Shown: in pieces, positions 25,390-34,968 of the stretch
How the letters are laid out: each line of letters opens with the position of its first letter
How positions within the stretch are numbered: the stretch's first letter is position 1
Origin: Bacteroidota bacterium
Lineage (GTDB): Bacteria; Bacteroidota; Ignavibacteria; Ignavibacteriales; Ignavibacteriaceae
Direction of reading: 5' to 3'
NCBI GenBank assembly: GCA_021813585.1
Contig: JAKAJV010000102.1
Location: 1 to 64,000 of the forward strand
DNA length: 64,000 nucleotides
Made by a program: the position numbers and the translations under genes
The notes under the pieces: model-generated
Told to the model about the DNA's origin: nothing
Database searches by the model: none
What the model saw: the letters and a program-made list of their open reading frames with translations, nothing else

Positions 25390-26700
25390 TCATTTCCTGC
25401 TTAATATCCATCTCCTCTTGGCAAGTATGATATCTGCGTCTCTGTCAAGCAGCTTCAATGCTTCATCGGGACTCATCATTCCTCGTGCAGCAAATTCGGC
25501 ATACTGTTGAACTTTGCCGGAAACAATATGTTCCCATTCCGGAACCTTAGGAGTGGGTATTACATTTTGAAGCTGCTCATAAAATGCTTTAAGAAATTTA
25601 TTGTTGGTTAAAAGAGTATCATGCCAGGCATCATCCACCGCAGGCAGATCCGAAGATAACTTGAAGAACCGTAATTGAGAAGATCGCTCGGTTAAAAACT
25701 CAATCAATTTCCAGGCTTCAGGCTTGTGCTTTGAAGCCTTAAACATAACCAGGCTGGAACCGCCTGCCAATGATTCACCCGGGTACTGATTGCCGTTATA
25801 TGCCGGCAGAGGTGCAGTCATCCAAGAGTTCTGAAGCGAATCGGGTAATCTGTTTTTAAATTCGGTTACATTCCAAGGCCCGGTTATGTACATCGCAAAA
25901 AATCCGGTAGCAAAGGCCTGGAAAAGATTGGAAACCTGGGTCATATCAACCGGAGCTAACTTTTCTTTATAAAATTTAATTAAGAACTTGAACGCCTCGG
26001 CAAATTTCGGATCGCTGAAATTTCCGTATGAATTATTATCCTTTAGAAGAGATGCGCCGGCCTGCAGCCCGAAAATAATAAACGGCGCCCATTCATTTGT
26101 AGGAATAAAAAAAGCATACTTATCTTTACTACCGTACATTTTTTTTATCTTTAAAGAAACATCGTATAATTGCTGCCAGGTTTTAGGCGGCAAAGTATAG
26201 CCTGCTTTGCTTAAAATATCAGTCCTGTAAAATAATACTCTCGTATCCACATACCATGGAATCCCGAAAACCTTACCGTCTATAATGTTTGTCTGCCAGA
26301 TGCCGGGGAAAAATCTTTTCTCATCTACTTTACTGGAAGACTTAATCCATTTATCCAGGTCCTCAAGAGAGTTAAGAGCTACAAACTCAGGTATCCATGT
26401 ATTACCCAGTTGAACTAAATCCGGAGTAGTCTCGCTTGCGTATGCGGTAATTAATTTTTCATGCGCCGCCGTCCATGGAATAGCCTGGACTTTTACCTTG
26501 ATGCCGGGATTAAGCTTTTCAAATTCATCGGTTAATTTTTGAACGTGCTCGGCTTCCGCACCGAACGCCCAGAAATCAATTTGAACTTTTCCAGAGCCGC
26601 TTTTACAGCTTAGCGAAGTAATTCCAAAGAGAATAATAAAAATAAACCTTGCAAGCAAGGTAAGGATTATCTTAACAGTATCATCTTTCCGGAATACCAT
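25390..26700 (-). CDS. ABC transporter sugar-binding lipoprotein (CUT1 family)
   Basis: Periplasmic oligosaccharide receptor of the ABC importer, tethered as a lipoprotein. The 436-residue protein has a hydrophobic N-terminus with lipobox SLSC (Cys32), followed by the family-1 solute-binding fold (VQIDFWAFGAEAEHVQKLTDEFEKLNPGI..., PDLVQLGNTWIPEF, WYVDTRVLFYRTDI, GFFAMYITGPWNV; each quoted apart). The ATG at 26700 is preceded by GAGGG inside the upstream GH144-like gene, giving a 34-nt overlap and translational coupling. An internal TTG start is possible but would leave a shorter leader. Listeria beta-1,2-glucan loci also pair a binding protein with a GH94 enzyme, which supports but does not prove that substrate. 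Confidence 0.92.
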   Translation of the reverse strand: MVFRKDDTVKIILTLLARFIFIILFGITSLSCKSGSGKVQIDFWAFGAEAEHVQKLTDEFEKLNPGIKVKVQAIPWTAAHEKLITAYASETTPDLVQLGNTWIPEFVALNSLEDLDKWIKSSSKVDEKRFFPGIWQTNIIDGKVFGIPWYVDTRVLFYRTDILSKAGYTLPPKTWQQLYDVSLKIKKMYGSKDKYAFFIPTNEWAPFIIFGLQAGASLLKDNNSYGNFSDPKFAEAFKFLIKFYKEKLAPVDMTQVSNLFQAFATGFFAMYITGPWNVTEFKNRLPDSLQNSWMTAPLPAYNGNQYPGESLAGGSSLVMFKASKHKPEAWKLIEFLTERSSQLRFFKLSSDLPAVDDAWHDTLLTNNKFLKAFYEQLQNVIPTPKVPEWEHIVSGKVQQYAEFAARGMMSPDEALKLLDRDADIILAKRRWILSRK

Positions 26701-29069
26701 TTACCCTCTGTGATAATATTGTAAATATAAATTCCCGAAGGCGCTTCATGACCGGAACTATTTATCCCGTTCCACACTACTTCATTTTCACCGGCCGGCA
26801 GTTCTTTATTAATCAACGTAATAATTTTCTGACCGAGTGTATTATAGACAGAGACTTCAATTTTTGCAAGATAAGGCAGTTCAAATTTTATCGTCGTACC
26901 CGGATTAAAAGGATTGGGATAATTTCCCTCAAGGACAAATTCATCTGGGATACTTTTATCTTTAGCTATTCCGGTTTCATCTTTAACAAAGCCAAGCTTG
27001 TCAAGCATCGGCTGAATTTCCGGGTTGGCCATAAAGTTGTTCCATAAAAGCTGGGAGCGGTAGTTTTCAATCATGTCGATTATCGGCCCTTCATCGATTG
27101 ATAGATAGCTATTCGCATACCAATTCTTACTAACATTAAATGCATCCGTAAATCCGAAAGGGCCCCAGATTTTTTTACCGTATTTACGGTACATATTTTT
27201 TAATGCCGCTATTGATTCTTCCGGCGTATAAGGCATTGAAGACAGCGCAGCAGTAGGCGTTATCGTTCCGTTATCGTTAGTCGGGCTGTGTGCATCATAT
27301 CCATTCGGATCATCGCTTGCCGTTAGCCCCCATGTAACGGAATCATATCCTGCAAAATGATGGGGATTATCAATACAGTAGGCTCTGTTAATTAAAGTTT
27401 GGTTCCTATTATTAACAAAATAATTTGTGAACTTATCTTTTATATTCCTCGGATCGAAACCTAAGAATGAATAATGAGTAAAGAACAAAGGCCCTCCGTA
27501 ATCCTGACCAACATAAAGAGGAATTCCGTAGAAAGATTTTCCGTTGGCGTATAAATAACCGGCCCAGCCGATAAAGTAATCATACTTAGAAACGCTATGC
27601 GTAGGCGATGCAGTAGCAAGCAAATAAACAATCATCGCCTCGTTAAATCCGCGGATAGGAAAATTCATTTTCCAGCCGTAATCCGGAGACCAATGCCAAT
27701 AAAGAACATAGTTCGAAGCATCAGGACCTTTGTACCAATCCCATTCCACCGATTGCCAGATGCTTGTTATCATGCTGCGTATGCTGTCCTCTTCAACAGT
27801 ATTTTGATTGAAGAACTGTCTTGCAGTAAGAAGTCCTTCCGTCATAAACGCAGTTTCAACCAGATCGCCGCCGTCATCATATGTACTGAAAGGTATTACA
27901 TCGCCGGTGTTTCCGTTCATCCAGTGAGGGAAAGCGCCGTGAAATCTGTTGGCTTTGGTAGAAAGGAAGTTAAGTATCTTCAGTATGCGCTGCGTTCCAT
28001 CGTCTCTTGTTATAAAGCCTCTTTTAATTCCCACAAGAATAGCCATTACACCGAATCCAGAACCGCCGGTAGTTACGGTGTTGCCGGAGCCGAGCCTTTC
28101 TCTTGCCAGGCCGGAAACCGGATGAGCATAATCCCAGAAATATCTGAAGGTCGCCTGCTCAAGCATGGTTAAAAACTCGTCGTCTGTCATTTGATACGTT
28201 GCCGCTGTTACCGAATCGCTCATCGCGGATTCCATTCCGTCTGAACTGACGGCAGTAATTCTGTATGTGGCGGTAATGCCCGGGCCGCCTACGAAATCTT
28301 CGTAATATCTTATATCGGGCTGAGAAATACCAATCAGTTTATACGTTGTATCTTGAAGACGGTAAATGTTGTATTCCAACAGGTTCGATTCAGGGTTCGC
28401 ATTCCATGAAAGCTCAATATGGCTATCGTATCCTTTTGCAGCAACACCTGCCGGAGTTGAAACTACCGTATTGCCGTTATTCGATTTAATCATCTTAACA
28501 TCGTCTATATACATTGTATGTTCAATTCCGTCGCTGTTTGCCTGGCCGAAATAAATTGTCTTAATTTTTGTAAGGTCTGCGCCGCCGGGATTATTTTTAA
28601 ATACTGATAAAGGGACATAAACTTGCTGCCACGTATTCGCTTTAATACCATCCATGTAATTAGATAAAAAAACTCTTGGCGTCTTTGTATTGGTTATATC
28701 TTCAATAAAGATTTCAGGAAGTTGGGAAGAATCAATTGCGGCTGCAGAGTATACCATAAATGAAATTGAATCAACCTGGTAAACATTATGGGCTACCCAG
28801 CCGCTCGATGCAACTGCCATTCCCCAATCGCCGCTCTGCTGGGAAGCCCAGTGCAGCCGTAGGCTATTAGAGCCCGAAAAGGCATAGGCAGTATCAACTG
28901 GAAATTTATTTTGGTTAATCAATTCAAGGTAACTAGGGCTGTTTGCAAAACCAAAGCTAGGATCATAATAACCGTCTGCGGGACTATCGATAAAAAATAT
29001 AAAGTTTTGAGCTTGGGAGATTCCACAGAAGGAGAAAACAGAAAAAAGTATTAGTAAAATTTTATTCAA
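26667..29069 (-). CDS. T9SS-sorted multimodular GH144-like glucanase
   Basis: Predicted cell-surface endo-glucanase. The 800-residue protein has a signal peptide (1-20), a galactose-binding-like CBM (about 22-195, with TWQQVYVPLSVFKNN and MYIDDVKMIKS), an FN3 domain (about 205-293), a PF10091/GH144-like (alpha/alpha)6 catalytic domain (about 296-700: FLTMLEQATFRYFWDYAHP, TYDDGGDLVETAFMTEGLL, PIRGFNEAMIVYLLATASP, LSIDEGPIIDMIENYRSQL) and a T9SS sorting domain (about 715-800). The start is TTG, overlapping the GH2 stop as TTGA, with GGCGG upstream. It shares the catalytic fold with the tail-less protein at 11545-13056, suggesting a surface and a periplasmic version of the same activity. Confidence 0.87.
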   Translation of the reverse strand: MNKILLILFSVFSFCGISQAQNFIFFIDSPADGYYDPSFGFANSPSYLELINQNKFPVDTAYAFSGSNSLRLHWASQQSGDWGMAVASSGWVAHNVYQVDSISFMVYSAAAIDSSQLPEIFIEDITNTKTPRVFLSNYMDGIKANTWQQVYVPLSVFKNNPGGADLTKIKTIYFGQANSDGIEHTMYIDDVKMIKSNNGNTVVSTPAGVAAKGYDSHIELSWNANPESNLLEYNIYRLQDTTYKLIGISQPDIRYYEDFVGGPGITATYRITAVSSDGMESAMSDSVTAATYQMTDDEFLTMLEQATFRYFWDYAHPVSGLARERLGSGNTVTTGGSGFGVMAILVGIKRGFITRDDGTQRILKILNFLSTKANRFHGAFPHWMNGNTGDVIPFSTYDDGGDLVETAFMTEGLLTARQFFNQNTVEEDSIRSMITSIWQSVEWDWYKGPDASNYVLYWHWSPDYGWKMNFPIRGFNEAMIVYLLATASPTHSVSKYDYFIGWAGYLYANGKSFYGIPLYVGQDYGGPLFFTHYSFLGFDPRNIKDKFTNYFVNNRNQTLINRAYCIDNPHHFAGYDSVTWGLTASDDPNGYDAHSPTNDNGTITPTAALSSMPYTPEESIAALKNMYRKYGKKIWGPFGFTDAFNVSKNWYANSYLSIDEGPIIDMIENYRSQLLWNNFMANPEIQPMLDKLGFVKDETGIAKDKSIPDEFVLEGNYPNPFNPGTTIKFELPYLAKIEVSVYNTLGQKIITLINKELPAGENEVVWNGINSSGHEAPSGIYIYNIITEGKWYSGKMILLR

Positions 29070-31174
29070 TTAATCCGCCTTTCAAATTTTAGTCTGTCTA
29101 CAATCTTAAACCGGAAGTAGTTTTGCGAAACCCGTTCCGCAGTATTCTTACAAATCATCACCAACTCTAATTTATATTCGCCTGCAGCAATATTCTCCGG
29201 CAAATAAAAATTAAACCGCTCGTAACTTAAAAAGATCATCTCGTTTGCAGGGAGAATTTCAATTTCAATTTCGCTTATTTCTTTTTTGTTGAGACTGAAT
29301 TTGATAATGCTATTCTCGTAACTTTTATGAAGATCGTTTATAATATACAGGTCAAAAAGTAATTTACCGCCCGGGAAATACCGATCCTGCCTTACATTTA
29401 TTGATAAGTACACAGGCTGATAAGCAGACTTCAAAGCTTCATATCCTTTTTTAGGCACGCCGTAATAATCTATTACAGACCATGTTATTGATGGCCAGCA
29501 GTCCACAAACATAAATTGGAATATGCCGTTGATACCGTTGAATCTTTTTTGCCGGTAAAAATCAATCGCGGTTCTTAAAAGATCAGCCTGGTAATCCTGC
29601 GAATTGATGATGAACGAATCAATCGAACCGCCGGTTTCTACTTTAGCGATATTGAATGTTTGTTCAGCCTGAAAATCGTGGTATTCCCATTTGGACCAAT
29701 TGATAGGGAATAAATCTTTTTCGTCAATAAACTTTTTCAGCGAATTCAGTTCAGGCAATGCCTGTGCGCCGAACTCGGTTACCAAAGGTCCCATTGGCGC
29801 CGCAGCATAATTATCTTTCTTTCCCCAGTACCAGCCTTCGTAAGCATGCTCTTCATAATTGGAAGCTCTTCGTATAATTCTGGACGAATCAATTGAATAA
29901 ACTGCTTTTTCTAAAAAAGGATCGAGTGAGTTTATTTGGAAGCCGGGCTCGTTATGGCAGCACCAAAATGAAATCGAAGGATGATTATACAGCAGAGCAG
30001 CCATTTCTTTAATTTGGATTACGGCATTATCTCTAAAAGACGGAGATTCATCGTACGTCCATTGAAGGCTGAAGTCCTGCCAAACTAAAATTCCCTGCTT
30101 GTCGCACTCATCGTAAAATTCTTTTCTGTTCACATGCGCATGAACTCTTACGATGTTTATATTTGCTTCCTTCATTGCGGATACTAGTGATCTTATCTTA
30201 CCGCTGTTGAGCTCGCTTAAGAACTGTGCAGGGATAATGTTGGTTCCTCTTAAAAAGATTTTCTTACCGTTAAGGCAGAACTGCTTTTTGTCATCCAGGC
30301 TTACATGCCTTATGCCAAAGGTAAATTCCCTCTGGCTGAATCCGGTCGAAGAGATTATAAGATTGTAAAGCCGGGCACTGCCCACATCCCAGCACCACCA
30401 CAATTCCGGGAGCTCAATATTTATCGAATGAAAAATTTCATTTTTACCGGGCTTGAACCGGATATTAATCTTATTTATAAATTCATTCCCGGATGGACTT
30501 ATTACTTTGAATTCAACCGGGCAGGCCAACTCAAAATCATTTATTGAATAATAAAAAATTTGCAGCGAAAGAATCGATCTGCTTGCGGAGGAATCAATAG
30601 TTGAAGTAATTCTAATATCCTCAACCGAAATTTTATGACCGTGTTCAATTAAAACATCGTTCCAGATGCCGCCGGTATTTTGATCCTGCCCGAATTCCTT
30701 GCTGGTTGCGCCCGGTCTGCAATCGTGATGGTTAAAAATACCCTTAATCAATTTCTTTCTGTCGGGCCATACTTTGCCGGGTATTTCGATTGGGGAATTT
30801 ACTTTTACTATCAGTGTGTTCGAGGGCTCTAAAAATTTTGTTACGTCGAAAGAGAACGGCGAAAAATATCCCTCGTGATTCCCCAAGTATACATTGTTTA
30901 TCCAAACATCAGCAAAATAATCGACGCCGAAGAATTTTAATAATTTTAAGTCGTCGTTTTGGATAGAAAATTTAAACTGCTTTACAAACCAAACAGAACC
31001 GTTAAAATTATGGAGACCGGCAAGTTCCCAATTTACAGGCAAATCCATTTCCGGAAGCTCATTTTGAGTGCACAGCATCTTTACTACATCGTCAAAAACA
31101 AAATTACACTCCGCATCCTTAACATAAGACCATTTACCGTTCAATAAAATTTTGTTGTTTAAGTCTATATTCAT
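29066..31174 (-). CDS. Cytoplasmic GH2 glycoside hydrolase
   Basis: Exo-acting retaining beta-glycosidase. The 702-residue protein has no signal peptide, so it acts in the cytoplasm. It has the GH2 sugar-binding jelly roll (about 8-178; FFGVDYFADVWINNVYLGNH), an Ig-like domain (about 180-290) and the TIM barrel (about 295-600) with acid/base E409 in CCHNEPG and nucleophile E467 in VTEFGAQ. The barrel resembles beta-mannosidase/beta-glucosidase-like GH2 members more than LacZ, but substrate cannot be read from the sequence. It lies 89 nt after GH94 and overlaps the GH144-like gene. I infer it acts on oligosaccharides delivered by the ABC importer. Confidence 0.88.
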   Translation of the reverse strand: MNIDLNNKILLNGKWSYVKDAECNFVFDDVVKMLCTQNELPEMDLPVNWELAGLHNFNGSVWFVKQFKFSIQNDDLKLLKFFGVDYFADVWINNVYLGNHEGYFSPFSFDVTKFLEPSNTLIVKVNSPIEIPGKVWPDRKKLIKGIFNHHDCRPGATSKEFGQDQNTGGIWNDVLIEHGHKISVEDIRITSTIDSSASRSILSLQIFYYSINDFELACPVEFKVISPSGNEFINKINIRFKPGKNEIFHSINIELPELWWCWDVGSARLYNLIISSTGFSQREFTFGIRHVSLDDKKQFCLNGKKIFLRGTNIIPAQFLSELNSGKIRSLVSAMKEANINIVRVHAHVNRKEFYDECDKQGILVWQDFSLQWTYDESPSFRDNAVIQIKEMAALLYNHPSISFWCCHNEPGFQINSLDPFLEKAVYSIDSSRIIRRASNYEEHAYEGWYWGKKDNYAAAPMGPLVTEFGAQALPELNSLKKFIDEKDLFPINWSKWEYHDFQAEQTFNIAKVETGGSIDSFIINSQDYQADLLRTAIDFYRQKRFNGINGIFQFMFVDCWPSITWSVIDYYGVPKKGYEALKSAYQPVYLSINVRQDRYFPGGKLLFDLYIINDLHKSYENSIIKFSLNKKEISEIEIEILPANEMIFLSYERFNFYLPENIAAGEYKLELVMICKNTAERVSQNYFRFKIVDRLKFERRIN

Positions 31175-31263
31175 CTAATTATTTTTCAGTACATATGTTT
31201 GATGATCGGGCAAAACTTCATATGAAATGATAATTACTGCTCGATGATTTTTCATCATTAACT

Positions 31264-33654
31264 TTATTTTTTCCCCAGATAAACACTCACTTTAATTTTA
31301 TCCTTACCATAGTCGCTGCTTATCAAATTACCGGAGATTTTCACTCCATCAACCTCAATATAGTTGATGCCGGAATAAACGTGGTCCGGGTTATAAAAAT
31401 TTATTTCGTAAACTTTATTTCTGAATTTCCTTTTTACAGAATAACCTTCCCATTCTTTAGGAATACATGGGTCTATTATCAAACCTTTTTCGTCCGCTCT
31501 TATTCCCAAAATCCAATCAACAATAACCTTCTGCAGCCAAGCTGCAGAGCCGGTATACCACGTCCAACCGCCTCTCCCGTAATGCGGCGAATCGGGTCCG
31601 TCAATGTTACCCGGCGTTACATAAGGCTCGCATGAGTATTCATCGGCATTCAAACCGTTATAAACCGGTGCTAGCTTTCTAAAAATCTTATACGGCATGT
31701 CGTCTTGCTTTAATTCGGCAAAAGCCCAAATAGACCAGGTGGCAGCATGGGTATAAACGCCGCCGTTCTCCCTTCTTCCCGCTGCATAACGGGAAAGATA
31801 GCCGATAAATTTATCAGGCTTTTTATAAGCAGGAAATAATAGCAGCGGGCCGTTCTTCTTATCAAGATTTTTTTTCACCGATTCCATTGCTTCGATATTC
31901 TTTCCCTCTTCACCAATTCTGCTTATTACCGACCATGTTTGTGCATTGAGATATATTTTACCTTCTTCGCACGACGAACTGCCGATTAAATCTCCGTTAT
32001 CTTTTGTCGCACGGATATACCAGTTGCCGTCCCAGGAAGTCTTGATAAAATTTTCTTTTAATTGTGCGGCCTTTTCTTTGTACTTTACTGAAGTTTTCGC
32101 ATCTCCGTATGTGCTGCATATTTCGGTGTAATGTTCGAGTATATAATATAAAAATTCTGCAAGCCAGAATGATTCTCCCTTCATTTCAAGTCCTACTGCG
32201 CTTAGTCCGTCGTTCCAGTCGCCGGCACCTATCAAAGGTATACCGCGTTCGCTCATCCTGCCTAGAACTTTGTCAATTGCTTTTATGCAGTGCCTGTACA
32301 ACGACTCTTTTAAATTCGGGCCGTTGTAATACTCAATTTCCTCATTAAAAAAATTATAATCGTTTGTCTCGTTTAAATAATGAATCATCAGGAATGGCAG
32401 CCATAAAAGGTCGTCGGTCATTTTTGTTTCAAGACCGGTCTCGGTAATGGGGTGCCACCAATGCAATACGGTTCCATCGGCAAATTGATGTTTCGCGTGA
32501 AGCTTAATCTGGCTCTTGGTATACTCAGGATCAATCGGCAGAAAAACCAGGCTGTCCTGCAGTTGATCTCTAAATCCGTAAGCACCGCTCTGCTGGTAAT
32601 AAGCAGTCCTTCCCCAGAGCCTTCCCGAAATTGCCTGGTACCTTAGCCAGTTATTTACAAGGATATTCATCCCGTCATCGGGGGTTTCAATTTCCAGGGT
32701 GCCCAGCATTTTTTCCCAGAAGAGTTTTACATCTTTAAATGCAAAGTCTATCTTTTCCGGCGTAGAAAATTTTGATAACGATTTGCGTATTTCATCCTTT
32801 GAATTTTTAAGCCCGAGGAAAAATACAACCCTATCCTCTTCTTTGTTATTCAGATTTAAATTTACTTTTAAGCAGCCTATCGGATCAGTCCAGTTGCCTG
32901 TCTGTTGTGATAGCTTTCCGCTCTTTACCGATTCGGGATTAATCAAATCTCCATACTGCCCTATGAATGCTTCTTTATCTCCTTCATACCCGCTTACTTT
33001 TTTATTTGAAGAAATAAAGCCGGTATAGGTATAATTTATATTCCAATGGCCGCGGTCTCCAAGGGGAATTTCCCAAAGCCGTTTCCCGGCCGTCATGGCG
33101 TTTATGCTTTCGTCAAATTCTGTTTCTAAAAATGTCTTATGGAATTCACGGTGATGGTCTGCCGAGGAGCCGAGGCACCATTCGAAATATGTAAAGAAGG
33201 ATAGATCAACGGCTTTGCCGGAACTATTTATAATTTTCAAATCCCATATTTCAAGGGTTTCTTCAACGGGTATAAATATTGTTAAAATTATTTTTATCCC
33301 CTTGTACTCGGAAGTAAACAATGTATACCCCAGGCCATGCCGGCATTCAAAATTATCGAGCGGAGTTTTTACAGGCAAAAATGTAGGGCTCCAGACTTCA
33401 CCTGTATTATTATCTTTTACATAAATATATTTTCCCCAGTTATCCCGCACCAGGTCCTGATGCCATCTGTTAACCCGGTTAAATTCGGAATGATCAAGCC
33501 AGCTAAAACCGCCGCCGGTCTGAGATATTACCAGACCATACCGGCCGTTCGAGATAACATTTACCCACGGTTTAGGAGTACGGTATGTTTTTAGTACATA
33601 TTCACTTCCATCTTCTGTAAAATATCCATATTTAGTTTCGAACTTTTTATTCAC
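31264..33654 (-). CDS. GH94 family disaccharide/oligosaccharide phosphorylase
   Basis: Cytoplasmic phosphorylase that splits a beta-glucosidic bond with inorganic phosphate and releases alpha-glucose 1-phosphate. The 796-residue length matches cellobiose-phosphorylase-like members. The N-terminal beta-sandwich contains WINV-like PKPWVNVISNGRYGLVIS and ECRHGLGYT; the (alpha/alpha)6 domain contains GAYGFRDQLQDSL and the general-acid motif GDWNDG (478-483, likely D479). The C-terminal WTWYTGSAAWLQ resembles cyclic beta-1,2-glucan and oligoglucan GH94 members more than cellobiose phosphorylase. The GTG start has AAGGA 7 nt upstream. Neighbouring GH144-like genes favour sophoro-oligosaccharides; cellobiose or laminaribiose remain possible. 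Confidence 0.9.
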   Translation of the reverse strand: MNKKFETKYGYFTEDGSEYVLKTYRTPKPWVNVISNGRYGLVISQTGGGFSWLDHSEFNRVNRWHQDLVRDNWGKYIYVKDNNTGEVWSPTFLPVKTPLDNFECRHGLGYTLFTSEYKGIKIILTIFIPVEETLEIWDLKIINSSGKAVDLSFFTYFEWCLGSSADHHREFHKTFLETEFDESINAMTAGKRLWEIPLGDRGHWNINYTYTGFISSNKKVSGYEGDKEAFIGQYGDLINPESVKSGKLSQQTGNWTDPIGCLKVNLNLNNKEEDRVVFFLGLKNSKDEIRKSLSKFSTPEKIDFAFKDVKLFWEKMLGTLEIETPDDGMNILVNNWLRYQAISGRLWGRTAYYQQSGAYGFRDQLQDSLVFLPIDPEYTKSQIKLHAKHQFADGTVLHWWHPITETGLETKMTDDLLWLPFLMIHYLNETNDYNFFNEEIEYYNGPNLKESLYRHCIKAIDKVLGRMSERGIPLIGAGDWNDGLSAVGLEMKGESFWLAEFLYYILEHYTEICSTYGDAKTSVKYKEKAAQLKENFIKTSWDGNWYIRATKDNGDLIGSSSCEEGKIYLNAQTWSVISRIGEEGKNIEAMESVKKNLDKKNGPLLLFPAYKKPDKFIGYLSRYAAGRRENGGVYTHAATWSIWAFAELKQDDMPYKIFRKLAPVYNGLNADEYSCEPYVTPGNIDGPDSPHYGRGGWTWYTGSAAWLQKVIVDWILGIRADEKGLIIDPCIPKEWEGYSVKRKFRNKVYEINFYNPDHVYSGINYIEVDGVKISGNLISSDYGKDKIKVSVYLGKK

Positions 33655-33720
33655 ACCGGATTCCTTATTTTAATATAATTAATAAGCTGACACCTATATT
33701 ATATAATTTTTTTTAGATGA

Positions 33721-33757
33721 CAAAAAGACAGCCGGTACATATTTCATTACCGGCTGT
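33721..33757 (-). terminator. Terminator-like hairpin between the first two genes of the glucan operon
   Basis: Perfect 10-bp inverted repeat ACAGCCGGTA (33728-33737) and TACCGGCTGT (33748-33757) with a 10-nt loop, followed on the minus strand by CTTTTTG. It lies 31 nt past the stop of the T9SS binding-protein gene and before GH94. It may terminate partly, giving more of the first transcript. Confidence 0.75.
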
Positions 33758-33788
33758 AAATATAATTCCAGTTTTCCGGAATTTAGTT

Positions 33789-34865
33789 TTACTTCAACAG
33801 CATCAATTTTTTAGTTGCAACATTATTACCCGCGGTAATCTGGTAATAATAAACTCCGCTGCTTAAGTTAGATGCGTTAAAGTTTACCGAATGTTCACCA
33901 GCTTCCGTCTGGCTGTTAACAAGCGAGGCAACTTCATTTCCGAGAACATCATAAACCTTTAATGTTACAAATGATTTTTCCGGAACCGAATAGCTGATAG
34001 TTGTAGATGGGTTGAAAGGATTGGGATAATTCTGATTCAACGCGAAGCTGACGGGATTGGAAATATTTACTTCAACAATCTGTGAATATTTGTAGCTGCC
34101 GTCCAGATCAACCTGTTTCAGTCTATAATATAAATGGCCGTTGGTGTTTTCATCAACAAAGGAATATTCGTTCGCCTTTGTTGTTGTACCATTTCCTTTA
34201 ACGAATCCTATTTTGGCAAAATTTAAATTATTGCTGCTTCTCTGAATTTCGAAGCCTGAATTGTTAACCTCGGTAGCGGTACTCCATTTCAATTCAACTT
34301 TATTACCAACAGCAAGGGCCGCAAATGAAGTAAGTTCTACGGGAACTACAGTAGGGACAAAAGTAATCAAATCAAAATAGTTTACACTGCTGTAATTTCT
34401 ACTTGTTGGAGGAAAATCGGGAATTACAGTTATAGTTGTTACCGTTTTCCCAATATATTTAGAGAAATCATATGTAACCATTTGCCATGTATTTGCCACT
34501 GTATTGGAATCAAAAGTATCACCTGAATTCCATCCGGCCCCTTCGTATTTAAAGTCGACTCTTGAAACTACACTTTTATAAACCAGTAATGTGGGATGCG
34601 CGTTTTGAGCCGTAACAACAAACGGGGTTATTTTGTTATTGAAAATCCCTGCCCAGGGATCGGCAGTCGAATTAATGACCAGTTTCGCAACATTATTAGT
34701 AGTATTTAAACCGGATTTGTCAGGATTAGGTACTACTGAAAATTGTTCTTTAGTATTATCAAAGAGAGTCCAACCTGTATCTTGCGCAGTCGTTTCAAAA
34801 TCCCATGTAGATTGAGCAAATGCGCAGAAAGAGATGGAGAACAGAAAGAGTATTAAATATTTCAT
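33789..34865 (-). CDS. T9SS-sorted secreted protein with galactose-binding-like domain
   Basis: Predicted surface carbohydrate-binding protein. The 358-residue protein has a signal peptide (1-17), a beta-sandwich region (about 19-172; WDFETTAQDTGWTLFDN, WQMVTYDFSKYIGKTVTTI, NYFDLITFVP) that looks like a CBM of the galactose-binding superfamily, a linker of the kind often found before T9SS tails (TSFAALAVGNKVELKWSTAT) and a sorting domain (about 272-358: NYPNPFNPSTTISYSVPEKS, ending KKLMLLK). No catalytic motif is seen. It has AGGAGG before the ATG. It is the promoter-proximal gene under the two LacI operators and is followed by a terminator-like hairpin, which suggests high expression relative to the enzymes downstream. 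Confidence 0.82.
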   Translation of the reverse strand: MKYLILFLFSISFCAFAQSTWDFETTAQDTGWTLFDNTKEQFSVVPNPDKSGLNTTNNVAKLVINSTADPWAGIFNNKITPFVVTAQNAHPTLLVYKSVVSRVDFKYEGAGWNSGDTFDSNTVANTWQMVTYDFSKYIGKTVTTITVIPDFPPTSRNYSSVNYFDLITFVPTVVPVELTSFAALAVGNKVELKWSTATEVNNSGFEIQRSSNNLNFAKIGFVKGNGTTTKANEYSFVDENTNGHLYYRLKQVDLDGSYKYSQIVEVNISNPVSFALNQNYPNPFNPSTTISYSVPEKSFVTLKVYDVLGNEVASLVNSQTEAGEHSVNFNASNLSSGVYYYQITAGNNVATKKLMLLK

Positions 34866-34910
34866 ACAACCTCCTAATGGTTAAAAAATTTGTTTATTGG
34901 GACTAATTAT

Positions 34911-34924
34911 TGTAAACGTTTACA
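34911..34924. promoter_or_regulatory. LacI-type operator 1 in the divergent promoter
   Basis: Perfect palindrome TGTAAACGTTTACA, identical to the core upstream of lacI at 23556. It lies 46 nt before the start of the leftward gene at 34865, in the 257-nt region shared with the rightward gene at 35123. Confidence 0.82.
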
Positions 34925-34968
34925 TCAAAATTAACGTCAAACTTATAAATCGGAAAAAGGGAGAAAAA

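Noticed and set aside
27597-28172. 191-residue plus-strand frame inside the GH144-like gene at 26667-29069
   Set aside because: Longest of the antisense frames but with no domain or ribosome site, fully covered by a clear catalytic domain on the other strand.
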